From Pachypanchax playfairii (Eukaryota; Chordata; Actinopteri; Cyprinodontiformes; Aplocheilidae), in contig SSNP01000066.1 in the NCBI GenBank assembly GCA_006937955.1, positions 1,596,745-1,660,744 on the forward strand: DNA of 64,000 bases, written 5' to 3'. Positions 56,701 through 61,829 of this stretch are shown here, piece by piece. Numbering within the stretch: position 1 is the first letter of the stretch; the number at the start of each line of letters is the position of its first letter. Under the pieces are notes generated by a model, which saw only the letters and a program-made list of their open reading frames with translations, searched no databases and was not told the DNA's origin. The position numbers and the translations under genes were made by a program.

Positions 56701-58557
56701 CCGGCTGGGTGGTTGCCAGTTTCTGTCATTTTAAAATCGCTGTTCTGGGATGGAATCATTGTTTATAATAACTATTACACGTCCAGACTTCCTGGTTCCA
56801 AAGCAAATGACATGCCTGCAAGGTAGTCAAGTCTTCAACATAAGCAGTTGCAATTCAACAGTGACCAGTGTCAAAGAGTAGCAGGACTGTGGACAGAATG
56901 GAAGCCAGTAACAGAAGCAGCCCTGAAGTAACTTGTAGTAAACCTAAGAAACCACGGCATCCTTTCCAAAAATGGAACAAATACAAGAGAAATAAAAGGA
57001 GGATCAACACTGGAACTGGAAACTCTCTTGTATAGCAAAGCCAGGTGTAAGATTTCACTTTACTCTTATGACACTTCATATCTAGCTTTTTTCGCCCCAG
57101 AACAGCTTTGATATTCAAAAATTCCCTCCAACCTGACAGCCAATCAAAATCACGATTCGCGATTCGATGTCATGCTGTAAAATGACTCATTGCCAAAAAC
57201 TGATTCAGCGGCCGTGGGTGCGCACAGGTTTGGAAACTGCATTTCTCGATGTATCTCACAACAACTGTAACTTAACTTTGCAAATCAAACCTTATTGACA
57301 CTAAAAAAAACATAATGCAGATGTTCCTGTCCGTTTTAATGTTATAATTTTCTCCAGAGACTTACCATGTTTTGTATTTCAGAAGTTGTTTGAAGGTTTG
57401 CGGTTTATTAGGGCATGTAGCCTATATGTAAAGATCGTTTGTCTGGGGTGGGGGCACATAGTAAATCTTACACGGTTGGGATTCCTCATTTACTGAAAAG
57501 TGATTATAGCACCCTGTTTACCTATGAAGGGTTATATATGCCTCAAATTGTCTTTATTTCTTTATTGTTTATTTAATTGTAGACATCTCAGAATACAGTC
57601 CTTTGCATGATCATAAATACTCCCTGGTGAGCAAAAAGAACAGCAATCTTACTTGACAAAAAGTTATTAGAGTATCCTGTTTACTCACAGAAGGCAGAAT
57701 TTACCTAAAAATGATTTTAATCATCATATGTTGGTGTTATTGTAACTGTCACAGCACACTAAGTCTTTTCTATAATCATAAAAACTCCTGGGCAAAAAAG
57801 TCAATTTTACTTGCCAAAAACTGATGACAACATCCTATTTACTCATGAAGGGTTAAAAACGCCTAAAAATGACTTTATCGTATGTTGGGGGTTTTGTAAT
57901 CATCACAGCACACCGAGTCGTTTCAATCATCACAGACACCCCAAAAATGGCAAAACGTGACCACTTTATTTGCCTAAAAGTGAAGCCGCAGTTTCTGTGA
58001 GTTACATCGAGAAATGCAGTTTCCAAACCCGTGCACGCTCCTGCGGCCGCTGAATCCGTTTTTGGCAACGAGTCGTTTTATGGAAGAACCCTGAAAAAGA
58101 GCACGTCGCTGGCTTGTGTCGCTGCCGTATGCCGCCTCACGTGTACAAGTTTTCAAAGCGGCTGCGATGATAACTCCTCTTGGGTTCAAATTATTTTTTT
58201 CAACAAAGTTGAATAGCCCTTTTACGTGGGATACATTAAAATATAAATGAGAAAGGTTGAACTCTTACATCTGACTTAAAACCATGTCAGAAGTTCATCC
58301 TCACTCAGTTATAAATAGGCCTTAACAAATCACATGACATTCAGTTGTTGGACCTTTTTTCCCTTGTGATTTGTCGTGTAGCCTACTTTACCTTCAGCCG
58401 AGCAATTGACGGTCTTATCGTGTCCTCCTTTGAACACCTGGAACACCCAGGTCCCCAGCAGGTCCTCATAGGTGCAGTTGGCCGGAGTATCACCCCAAGA
58501 CCCCTCAACCCAAAGCAGGAAAACACACAAGAGAGCAGCGCTAAACCGCATCTTCAT
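26462..58557 (-). CDS. ctsc: cathepsin C (dipeptidyl peptidase 1), 8 coding exons
   Basis: Lysosomal papain-family (C1A) exopeptidase that removes N-terminal dipeptides. In the family it works as a tetramer and activates granule proteases. Coding exons: 58392-58557, 55128-55273, 54222-54376, 50901-51056, 41631-41749, 29573-29704, 28773-29005, 26462-26728. All junctions are GT-AG and phases agree. The total is 1,374 bases, 457 residues (human 463). Residues 1-22 are a signal peptide. Mature D23 opens the exclusion domain (DTPANCTYEDLLGTWVFQV), and that N-terminal Asp sets dipeptide specificity. Catalytic C253 (CGSCYSFA), H399 (LTNHAVLLVGYG) and N421 (KNSWG). Possible N-glycosylation at NCT, NCS and NNT. 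Exons 2, 4 and 6 have exactly the lengths I recall for human exons; human exon 7 is split in two here. No stop or frameshift. Introns 4 and 5 (9.2 and 11.9 kb) are filled with transposons. Confidence 0.96.
27377..27950. mobile_element. TTAA-flanked MITE, copy B (ctsc intron 7)
   Basis: Flanked by TTAA at 27373-27376 and 27951-27954. Ends AGAGGCC / GGCCTCT. About 574 bases, the same internal order as copies A and C. It takes up over a quarter of intron 7. Confidence 0.75.
28380..28545. repeat. interspersed repeat, also at 41335-41490
   Basis: TTATTGAAGTCAAGACTG, AGAACACCGGTTCGAGCAAT, GACACAGTTGTGGAA and TTAGTACTGCTTTAA occur in order, as in the 41.4 kb copy. Unidentified family, both copies in ctsc introns. 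Confidence 0.55.
28773..29005 (-). CDS. ctsc: ctsc exon 7
   Basis: 233 bases from TTACAAG|GTTGTG to TTGGAG|GTATGA, ending in phase 0. Encodes CDGGFPYLIGKYIQDFGIVE, FPYTAKNSPCG and YVGGFYGGCSETAMMLELV. The donor after GVALE interrupts what is one exon in the human gene. Confidence 0.94.
29366..29540 (-). mobile_element. L2-type LINE 3' tail in ctsc intron 6
   Basis: An (ACT)n run, then GTCATTTAGCAGACGCTTTT, ATCCAAAGCGACTTACATTG and a stretch nearly identical to 47083-47245, where it is attached to L2 coding sequence. It ends some 30 bases from the exon 6 donor. Confidence 0.75.
29573..29704 (-). CDS. ctsc: ctsc exon 6
   Basis: 132 bases from TTTCAG|CCTCAT to CTCAAG|GTGAAA. Encodes the active-site Cys (ASCGSCYSFATMGMLEAR) and LSPQQVVSCSEYSQG. 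Confidence 0.95.
29705..31113. other. ctsc intron 5, proximal part
   Basis: No gene. 30165-30380 has repeated AGATCTCA/TCTCAAAAAGATCTC, TTTCTCCTG and GTGTGAGACAAATT motifs, also seen at 40700-40870, suggesting a shared miniature element. The rest is unremarkable. Confidence 0.35.
31114..32559 (+). mobile_element. Tc1-like transposon, copy 3, right end in gap
   Basis: Left end CAGTGGGG after TA at 31112. It runs through the whole transposase into the right repeat, then enters the N block at 32560. About 150 bases of right repeat are unsequenced. Confidence 0.93.
31477..32499 (+). CDS. Tc1-like transposase, 340 aa, open
   Basis: Same protein as the two copies at 15-18 kb, with one private change, R136G (RFAGEHLDD). 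Hook LPRSGAPRK and triad D153, D244, E279 are kept. It lies on the plus strand, antisense to ctsc within its intron 5. Confidence 0.93.
   Translation: MAKTKELSKDTRNKIVDLHQAGKTESAIGKQLGVKKSTVGAIIRKWKTYKTTDNLPRSGAPRKISPRGVKMITRTVSKNPRTTRRDLVNDLQRAGTKVTKATISNTLRRQGLKSCSARRVPLLKPGHVQARLRFAGEHLDDPEEDWENIIWSDETKIELFGRNSTCRVWRGKNAELDPKNTIPTVKHGGGNIMLWGCFSARGPGRLIRVKERMNGAMYRKILSENLLPSARALKMRRGWVFQHDNDPKHTARATKEWLRKKHFKVLEWPSQSPDLNPIENLWRELKVRVAQRQPQNITALEEICMEEWAKIPATVCENLVKTYRKRLTSVIANKGYITKY
32560..33295. other. assembly gap, 736 N
   Basis: Unbroken N from inside the Tc1 right repeat. The true size is unknown. Apparent open frames across it are artefacts. Confidence 1.
33296..34208. other. intron DNA, unassigned
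   Basis: No clear coding region. A moderately GC-rich stretch at 33540-33860 stands out from its AT-rich surroundings. It precedes the SAMD3-like relic and could be its upstream part, but nothing proves this. Confidence 0.3.
34209..34760 (+). pseudogene. SAMD3-like gene relic, plus copy
   Basis: Three blocks match, in order and orientation, the minus-strand relic at 61830-63632. They are MFVTYSMTKTFELK (34209), VVQDAPMVSDFMERWLSEIS ending at a donor-like AAG|GTAAGA (34302-34368), and a block with TACTACTGTCCCACTTCAAA to GTTGTTGAGGATACTGAG (34566-34702). Part of block 1 is deleted. From memory, these motifs belong to a family of fish proteins annotated as SAM domain-containing protein 3-like. 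No intact frame remains. It sits in ctsc intron 5, antisense to ctsc. Confidence 0.45.
34284..34323. repeat. 13-bp perfect inverted repeat
   Basis: ATTGGTGCATCCT (34284-34296) and its inverse (34311-34323), 14-base loop. The right arm is the coding block of the SAMD3-like relic, so the left arm is an inverted copy of it. Confidence 0.7.
34933..35481. mobile_element. TTAA-flanked MITE, copy C (ctsc intron 5)
   Basis: Flanked by TTAA at 34929-34932 and 35482-35485. Ends AGAGGCC / GGCCTCT. It is close in sequence to copies A and B, with a small deletion near 35075. Confidence 0.75.
35718..36936 (-). mobile_element. Tc1/mariner element, second family
   Basis: Ends CACTTACCGGCCACTTTATT and inverse (GGCCAGTGAGTG), flanked by TA at 35716 and 36937. 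1,219 bases. The ends differ from the CAGTGGGG family. Confidence 0.9.
35750..36788 (-). pseudogene. Tc1-type transposase, frameshifted
   Basis: Start MGKKGNLSDIERGMVVGARM at 36788 and a paired-like HTH (ISETADLLGFSRTTISRV). The frame breaks near 36650 and again near 36010; natural stop at 35750. The body holds TVTQITPRYNQG, RRPRRVPLLSAKNRK, WSNESRFLL, FQQDNAPCHKA, and in another frame SPDLNPIEHLWD. The first catalytic Asp of the WSDES motif is Asn here. It cannot make a working enzyme as read. Confidence 0.85.
37140..38384 (+). mobile_element. Tc1/mariner element, third family
   Basis: Ends CACTATATTACCAAAAGTAT and exact inverse, flanked by TA at 37138 and 38385. 1,245 bases. It lies 200 bases from the previous element in ctsc intron 5. 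Confidence 0.92.
37276..38301 (+). pseudogene. Tc1-type transposase with two TGA codons
   Basis: One continuous frame of 342 codons from MGRSQELSEF to KGGPTSY, interrupted only by TGA at 37687-37689 (codon 138) and 38200-38202 (codon 309). HTH: REISLLINIAQSTVSSIITK. The GRPRK hook is complete (SGRPRKLTERG). The catalytic residues are present: LWSDESHF, FQHDCAPVYKA and SPDLNPIEHLWDELK. No indel has accumulated, so the copy is fairly young despite being broken. By family comparison from memory both TGA codons stand at Trp (TGG) positions. Confidence 0.88.
38575..38880 (-). mobile_element. inverted SINE-like element
   Basis: TATAGCGCTTTTCTTAAG and CTTGTCCAAGGAT are inverse forms of the AAAAGCGCTAT and TCCTTGGGCAAG blocks of the SINE at 3937. 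The tRNA head is not clear. Confidence 0.4.
38951..39709. mobile_element. TTAA-flanked foldback element, arms about 285 bp
   Basis: Flanked by TTAA (38947-38950, 39710-39713). Ends AGCTCTAATCC / GGATTAGAGCT. The left arm to about 39235 is matched inversely by 39428-39709, e.g. AAGTTACATTTAT, GATTCACATGTCTTTGCAGC, CAACTCGTAAACCC. About 190 bases of unrelated spacer lie between. No coding frame. Confidence 0.8.
39714..40095. other. intron DNA, no feature seen
   Basis: AT-rich, no element ends or coding signs recognised. Confidence 0.4.
40096..40678. mobile_element. hAT-like miniature element
   Basis: TTAGGCTGTATTCACACC at the left and GTGTGAGAGCACCCTTAA at the right are imperfect inverse ends. 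The interior is rich in AGTTCGATT/GAACCGAA motifs in both orientations. Confidence 0.45.
40911..41045. repeat. diverged fragment of the AGAGGCC MITE
   Basis: AAGGCCATTTCACACAAG, TTTTGTGGTTATTTCTGAAG and AACAAACAAGCCGATGAGAG follow the order of copies A-C, then break off. Confidence 0.55.
41335..41490. repeat. second copy of the 28.4 kb repeat
   Basis: TTATTGAAGTCAAGACTG, AAGAACACCGGTTTGAGCAA and TTAGTACTGCTTTAA in order, close to exon 5. Confidence 0.55.
41631..41749 (-). CDS. ctsc: ctsc exon 5
   Basis: 119 bases from TCTTTAG|GCGTGC to ATCAAG|GTGATT. Encodes the propeptide end and the heavy-chain start LPEHWDWRNVNGVNFVSPVR. Confidence 0.93.
41943..42135 (+). mobile_element. PIF/Harbinger-like left end
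   Basis: GGGGTCTGTTCCAGAAAGC opens it. An inverse end, GCTTTCTGGAACGGACCC, closes at 50848-50855 in the same intron. A SANT-like coding relic follows directly. Confidence 0.5.
42176..42320 (+). pseudogene. Harbinger-type SANT/Myb-like protein relic
   Basis: After AAAATGG the sequence reads MAAYYSEAELK and, one frame on, AAYEEFNPIIIKKTKTAAAP, stop, ERMLAKITECVSL. The order fits the N-terminal SANT/Myb-like domain of the accessory protein encoded by PIF/Harbinger transposons. Frameshift and stops make it dead. Family call from memory. Confidence 0.45.
42490..42625. repeat. palindromic miniature repeat
   Basis: CTGTAAATTTACAG, TACAGTAAATGACTGTA and CAATGCATTATGGGA, a combination common to fish miniature elements. 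Borders not defined. Confidence 0.35.
42626..43781. other. intron DNA, possible 5' part of the zinc-finger relic
   Basis: An open stretch at 42875-43156 has no recognised domain. At 43143-43148 a CTGGTAAGTC gives a good donor-like site on the plus strand, so it could be an untranslated first exon of the gene relic that follows. Confidence 0.25.
43782..44653 (+). pseudogene. C2H2 zinc-finger protein relic
   Basis: Three overlapping frames make one decayed protein. FTCQFCSHECGTKYAFVRQM with KIH forms a C2H2 finger, the next finger has lost its second Cys (YKCAFYDV, CHVYRDH), and a third is complete (CPFRSCGKTFTMISTFSSHM, SRSH). After another shift comes a domain with AHEVQVKGTLHKTNMWAVLD, LVYFVTEKCQSVCLLD and LTDYYPLPEYSILGLSVIAL, ending HHSVPFTA stop at 44651. 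At least two frameshifts. It lies directly before a SAM-domain frame, as in a fish-expanded family I recall only as uncharacterised zinc-finger/SAMD3-like proteins. Located in ctsc intron 4, antisense to it. Confidence 0.5.
44653..45870 (+). pseudogene. SAM-domain (SAMD3-like) gene relic
   Basis: First frame (44653-44871): a SAM-like fold of about 65 residues, SAWMREIGLATLPSLPEEKI to EEDMVDFIRLIQCRKLLDCW. After a frame change at about 44870 come the conserved middle region: WPETFQVNWTKMPPGLL, RRQFVRVLVDDMRKYEPNT, GGGYESLLGQVKVCVEHLNR and METTYYLQRKMINFAPAAPL, then LEEIKSQWPYLFL. A third frame (45586-45870) continues with DEVKKVLSLEKITTFPYLLD and ERRYALVMHADVSITDV. This order fits fish SAMD3-like proteins. 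The C-terminal part (which appears at 62.2 kb) is missing here. A splice-acceptor-like TTTTTTGTCTGATATGTAG before 46265 hints at further exons. Confidence 0.55.
45871..47082. other. intron DNA after the SAM relic
   Basis: No certain gene. GCTACAGCTGGGACGATTAT at 46479 and an inverse-like ATTTATCGTCCCAGGCCT at 48385 may be the two ends of a hAT-like element enclosing later insertions. A TTA microsatellite lies near 46815-46830. Confidence 0.3.
47083..47650 (-). pseudogene. L2-type LINE, C-terminal fragment with tail
   Basis: The minus strand reads LHWLPVAARIKYKALLLAYQ, LHSFIQTYIPTRQLRSA, RRLALPPQRGMRSCSKLFSS and WWNDLPNSVRSSESAATFKS to LKTHLFKEHF, the L2 C-terminus. A poly-A-like run (T on the plus strand), the AAAGCGTCTGCTAAATGAC tail and (AGT)n complete the 3' end. 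5'-truncated. Confidence 0.85.
47721..48355. mobile_element. MITE with CTTTTCCACCGACA ends
   Basis: GCTTTTCCACCGACAGAA at the left and TTTGTCGGTGGAAAAGGGG at the right. The arms share further GCACGGTG/GCACGGCA-type blocks. About 635 bases, no gene. Confidence 0.6.
48600..48743 (+). pseudogene. L2-type LINE fragment, part 1
   Basis: Diverged reading equivalent to LDSDLNFNCHIKSI and KNIARIKGIMSPADS of L2, ending at the nested miniature element. Resumes at 49952. Confidence 0.5.
48744..49951. mobile_element. hAT-like element (outer)
   Basis: CTATGTTTACACTGCAGG at the left, inverse CTGCAGTGTGAACGTAGG at the right. It contains a second element. Confidence 0.5.
48994..49710. mobile_element. hAT-like element (inner)
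   Basis: CACTAGCTACATTTACATC at the left and its near-perfect inverse CATGTAAACGTAGCTACTG at the right. The right half is repeated at 50249-50573. Confidence 0.6.
49952..50248 (+). pseudogene. L2-type LINE fragment, part 2
   Basis: Reads FVSSRLDYCNDLLTGF, LRQLQYIQNAADCVLTRTKK and HISAVLRSLHWLCVVQRVN, the RT C-terminal region of L2 LINEs. Separated from part 1 by the nested elements. Confidence 0.75.
50249..50573. repeat. duplicate right half of the inner hAT-like element
   Basis: About 325 bases closely matching 49384-49710 in the same orientation (GTACGCATGCGCAGTGGGCT and others). It has no left end. Confidence 0.75.
50600..50855 (-). mobile_element. PIF/Harbinger-like right end
   Basis: GACCTGCTTTCTGGAACGGACCC is the inverse counterpart of the end at 41943. 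It lies 46 bases from ctsc exon 4. No transposase was found between the two ends. Confidence 0.45.
50901..51056 (-). CDS. ctsc: ctsc exon 4
   Basis: 156 bases from CTCCAG|ATTTCT to CCTGT|GTGAGT. Encodes the propeptide segment with INSVQSFWKAAPYPEHEKF and ELLYRAGGPASRIP. Confidence 0.94.
51167..51270 (-). mobile_element. relic of the SINE-like repeat seen at 10.2 kb
   Basis: CATCCATTCATCCGTCTATC, TTTTCTATACACGCTTGTTC, CAGGGTCACTATGGGGCTGG and CATTGGGTGTGAGGTGG in order. Confidence 0.5.
52350..53138. mobile_element. hAT-like miniature element (ctsc intron 3)
   Basis: TAGTGACGTGCAATACC at the left and GATCCGCACATCCCTA at the right are imperfect inverse ends. CCGATCCAATACC and GGAATCGGAGGTATC blocks are mirrored inside. 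No intact gene. Confidence 0.45.
53262..54089. mobile_element. hAT-like miniature element (ctsc intron 3)
   Basis: AGGGCTGCAGCTATCAAATA at the left, inverse-like AATAGTTGCGGCTCTACA at the right. Ends 130 bases before exon 3. Confidence 0.5.
54222..54376 (-). CDS. ctsc: ctsc exon 3
   Basis: 155 bases from TTTCAG|TACAAG to AGTGG|GTATGA, phase 2. Encodes YKEEGSKVTSYCDQ and GWVHDVLGQNWACFVG, the Cys-bearing end of the exclusion domain. Confidence 0.94.
54536..54780 (+). mobile_element. conserved 5'-leader of a non-LTR element (probable)
   Basis: CTTGGGCTGCCACCTTATCG followed by TGGTGGAGGGGTTTGTGTG, CTATGTTGTCTGGGGCTTC, CCCTGGTAGGGTCACCCATG and GGCAAACAGG. I recall this module from the 5' ends of animal non-LTR retrotransposons. 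GCCACC/GGTGG forms a hairpin. No ORF follows. It lies in ctsc intron 2. Confidence 0.4.
55128..55273 (-). CDS. ctsc: ctsc exon 2
   Basis: 146 bases: CTCCTCAG|CCACAGG to TTCAAG|GTAAGA. A second in-frame acceptor six bases inside (CCACAG|GT) is possible. I chose the outer one because 146 matches the human exon length. Encodes LGNTGFFTLIYNQGFEVVI of the exclusion domain. Confidence 0.9.
55620..56268 (+). pseudogene. LINE 3' end (Rex1/L2-like) in ctsc intron 1
   Basis: Coding frame 55629-56012: LPQELLTQFYTAVIESVLCS, SITVWYGAATKQDRNRLQR, IIGIPLPSIQDLYSSRARKR and SNPGHRLFDLLPSGRRHRSL, the C-terminal LINE domain. The 3' UTR contains GAGAGACACCATCGGCCAG and CCAATAAACACAATTCTGA. 5'-truncated. It lies in intron 1, antisense to ctsc. 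Confidence 0.8.
56269..57177. other. ctsc intron 1, no gene
   Basis: TTAAAGGTGCAATATGTAAG at 56600 looks like the end of a TTAA-type element whose partner was not found. Otherwise unremarkable. Confidence 0.35.
57178..58077. mobile_element. foldback element with internal tandem repeats
   Basis: The left arm 57178-57261 and the inverse of 57994-58077 match over about 85 bases: TGACTCATTGCCAAAAACTG / CGACTCGTTGCCAAAAACGG, GATTCAGCGGCCG and TTTGGAAACTGCATTTCTCG are exact or nearly so. Between them three diverged units of about 160 bases start near 57490, 57655 and 57825. Each has CCTGTTTACT/CCTATTTACTCATGAAGG, a TGCCTAAAAATGA-type block, CAGCACAC and an ATCATAAA-CTCC block. No gene frame. It ends 315 bases from ctsc exon 1. 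Confidence 0.7.
58392..58557 (-). CDS. ctsc: ctsc exon 1
   Basis: 166 bases. ATG at 58557 (a second in-frame ATG two codons later). Encodes the signal peptide and start of the exclusion domain, ends in phase 1 at GAAG|GTAAAG. Confidence 0.95.
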
Positions 58558-59052
58558 TTAAAGTGACCGACCCAAAACAAAGAAGCAAAAAATAACACAC
58601 CAAATATATGAGTTGCCTGTCCAGCAGTACACCCTACTGCTACCACCGCAGCTCACCAAAAGAGAAAAGGGTAACCGAAAGTTTGTTGCCCAAAATTTAA
58701 CCTGTCGTGTCAAGATAGTTCCATGCAGCCTGACGTCTCAGCACATGCGCACTGAAAGCTGGGACTCGCGCAAACTTAAATTCTCAACGGGAAAATTTGC
58801 GGTCTTGGGCTTAAAATTGTTTTTTTTTAGTAACGTGTGTTTAAGCTGGACAGGTTGTACACACTTTGTGAGGTATATAAACATATAATAAAAAAGGGAT
58901 TTTCCTCTTGCTATCCACTGTGCTTTGTTTCTTTCCGCTTTTTTAGTTTCGTTTTCCTTGTCACATGAGATAATGCGCGTGACACATAGACATAGGCCAT
59001 AGACATATTTGGAACCATAGACATAGACGTTATATAGCTCACATGTCTATGC
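58558..59052. promoter_or_regulatory. ctsc: ctsc upstream region
   Basis: Immediate upstream DNA of the ctsc start codon. No TATA box at a usual distance is evident. A short repeat of CATAGACATA-type units lies at 58985-59050. The transcription start cannot be placed. Confidence 0.3.
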
Positions 59053-59765
59053 TTGCCCTTACCCAAAAGAAGTATACTTCAAGTGCATAATTTCAAGTAT
59101 ACGAAAGTATACTTAAATCTATTTACGTACTTGTACTTTAAGTTTACTTACGAGTTTAATAGTGTAGTCCTTGGGACTAAATTGGCCCACTTAAAGTATA
59201 CTTATAGTCTACTATAAGTATACGCAAAAGTATACTTAAAGTAACAATGTAAGTATACTTCTGATATAACTAAGTATACTTTTCTATATGAAAGTATACT
59301 TAATGTAACAATATAAGTGTGCTTGTAGTGTACTTCTGATATAATTAAGTAGGCTATACTTTTCTCTTTTAAAGTTCACTTTAAAGTATACTTAAAGTAA
59401 TAACACAAGTTTACTTGTAGTGTACTCTTGAATTAATTGAGAATACTTACAGTTTTGAAAGTACACTTTACAGTATAGTTAAACTAATCTTGAAAGCCCT
59501 TACCAAAAAGAAGTAAACTTCAAGTACATAATATTATTTATGCTTAAGTATGTTCAAGGTTATTTTCCCAAGTACACTTGTACTTATACTAGACATTTAC
59601 TCAAAAGTATACTGGTTGGGACTAAATTGGCACATTTTAAGTATACCTAAAGTATACTTAAAAGTACACATAAGCATAGTTTTAAGTAAGCTTTCAGCTT
59701 ACTTAAAAATAGTCTGAAAGGTTACTTCCTTTTGAAGTGTAATGTAAGTATACTTTTAGGTTACC
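59053..59765. repeat. AAGTATACTT-rich palindromic repeat field
   Basis: At least eleven copies of the self-complementary AAGTATAC(TT) core in about 700 bases, at irregular spacing. A block CCCTTACCCAAAAGAAGTAT followed by ACTTCAAGT at 59056 recurs diverged at 59497, so the field is partly an internal duplication. Confidence 0.75.
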
Positions 59766-60171
59766 AATTACATTACTAAAACACATTGCAAGTTAACAAT
59801 TAATAGAATACACAGGCAAAAACAACTTTAAACTATCTATACATTTTAAGCAAAGAAAAAATATTCACAAAGATATTTAATTAAGAATATATTTTTTATT
59901 ATAATTCCGGAATAGCGCTCCAACTGGTGGCAGCTTGTTGGAGTAGCTCTGTGACTTTGCTAGCATTATTTTGTTCTTTTTGAGTATTTCTTGCTAGTTT
60001 TTTCTTCTTCTGAATTTTCTAAATACTTTTCTTCTGATCTGAGTGCTGTGTTGATTGAGTTTTTTGCTCGATTTGCCACTTCTTGTGTATTTGTAATTTT
60101 TGTGTAAGATTTGTGTAACCATGGCAACAAGAGACTTGTTTACAAGTAAGAGCAGCTAACTGACATTTCTA

Positions 60172-60826
60172 ACCCCTCCTTTCCACCAGACGCGTCAGCA
60201 GCACGTTACAGTAGCAGCACGTCATACGCAGCTGATAGATACCACTGTAGTCAATAGAACCCTTTCTACCGCATCCATCAGCAGCACGAGTCGAACGCGT
60301 CTCAGGAGCGACATCTCGCGGCACATATGCGTCTGAAACACGTCACAACTTCGACATTTTGGAAAGAGCAAGACGTCTGGCTTGAAGATCGAGGTTGAAA
60401 AACAGTTTCTCACAACCTTGTTTGATTGAGGTGTGGTGAAGCAGAGACAACTGCTGAACAATGGCACTCCACTACTGGGTTTTGTAGACCCCCGCTGTAA
60501 ACTTTTTCAAAACCGAAATACGCTCCGAGGGAGCAGCCCTCGTGATCTTTAAATGTCCTTCACATTTACATAAAACGGACAGAACATAAAACACAAACCT
60601 TTTGGAGCCATGTTGTAGTATCTTTCTGCTTGTGGTTATGTATACTGACGAAGTCACGCGTGATTTTGCTAATCTTGCGTGACTTTGTGCTCTTTCAATG
60701 ACGGTTGCTTCCCTGCTGCTACGCGTCTGATACACACCCGGTGGAAAGGACCGAGCAGCAGAATACGTGATCGAGACGTGCTGCTTCAGTAACGTGCTGC
60801 TGACGCATCCGGTGGAAAGGAGGGGT
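60172..60826. mobile_element. MITE with about 50-bp inverted ends
   Basis: ACCCCTCCTTTCCACC then GCGTCAGCAGCACGTTAC at the left, mirrored by GTAACGTGCTGCTGACGC then GGTGGAAAGGAGGGGT at the right. About 655 bases, no gene. Superfamily uncertain. Confidence 0.75.
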
Positions 60827-60954
60827 AAGGCTGAAATAATCCTCAAATTGAAACTCTGGATCCCTGATGAGCTCAAAAGACGTGGATGTAGAACAGGAGC
60901 AAAGTGAAGAGAGAGAAAGAGGAAGTTTAAACCTTCACTACCATCAGTCATATT

Positions 60955-61500
60955 GACAAATGTGAGATTTCTTTGCTAACAAAATGGATGAACTTGAAAC
61001 TCTGTTGAAGACGCAGCCAGAGAATCGGGAATGCAGCAGCATGTGTTTTACTGAGACATGGCTAAAGGAACATCCTGGACTCCTGTGTGTGTCTCTGTCT
61101 GGCTTTCAAACAATACGAGCAGACAGAGATTTGAAGAGGAGCAGCAAAAGAAAGTAAGTTTGTCAGCTGATCACACCTGCAGTCACCTGTTGGTGAAGCA
61201 GCATCAGAGCAGATGACATGAAGAGGCTGAACAGATGGATAAGGAGGACTGATTCTGTCCTGAACACTGAACTGGAGTCTCTTGAGTTGATTGTCCAAAG
61301 GAGGATGAAGAACATGATGGAAAACCCTCATCATCCTCTTCAGAACACAGTAACTCAACACCAGAGTGTCTTCAGTCAGAAGATTCTTCATAATCTGCTG
61401 CAGCACAAACCGCTACAGGAGATCCTTCCTGTCCACAGCTAGAACCCTCTACAATGGCTCCCAGAAGAAGAACTGAGCTACAACAACACTTAAAAGTATT
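60955..61500 (+). pseudogene. LINE with internal deletion
   Basis: Starts with endonuclease sequence (ANKMDELETLLKTQPENREC, CFTETWLKEHPG, SGFQTIRADRDLKR) and at about 61160 passes straight into the C-terminal domain (KRLNRWIRRTDSVLN, LESLELIVQRRMKNMMENPH, HPLQNTVTQHQSVFS). The whole RT is missing. Confidence 0.7.
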
Positions 61501-61829
61501 TTTGATTTTGATTGATTGATTTATTAGAAACCTCACTCTTGTGCGCTGTGGAACGGCTAGAACTGTTTTAAATGCAGGGAATGGAAGAACAATTACATAA
61601 ATTTAAGACATCCAGAGAATGTGGGGCAATCCATTAAGATCTGTTTAGTTGTAATGATTGGACTGAAAAAATGACATGTTGGATTTACTTAATTCAGTAG
61701 TGGACATTGGTTGCACACATAGTTGTTTAACCTTCTTCTTAAACAAAACCTGTGTTGAACTAATCGTCTTATTATTTAACATTAACCATTGCTTCACCAA
61801 TTAATAAAACTTAACAGGTACATGTTGAA
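61501..61829. other. no gene seen
   Basis: AT-rich stretch after the LINE tail. No feature recognised. Confidence 0.4.

Noticed and set aside
59053..59765. CRISPR-like array
   Set aside because: Palindromes are short, irregularly spaced and in eukaryotic intergenic DNA.
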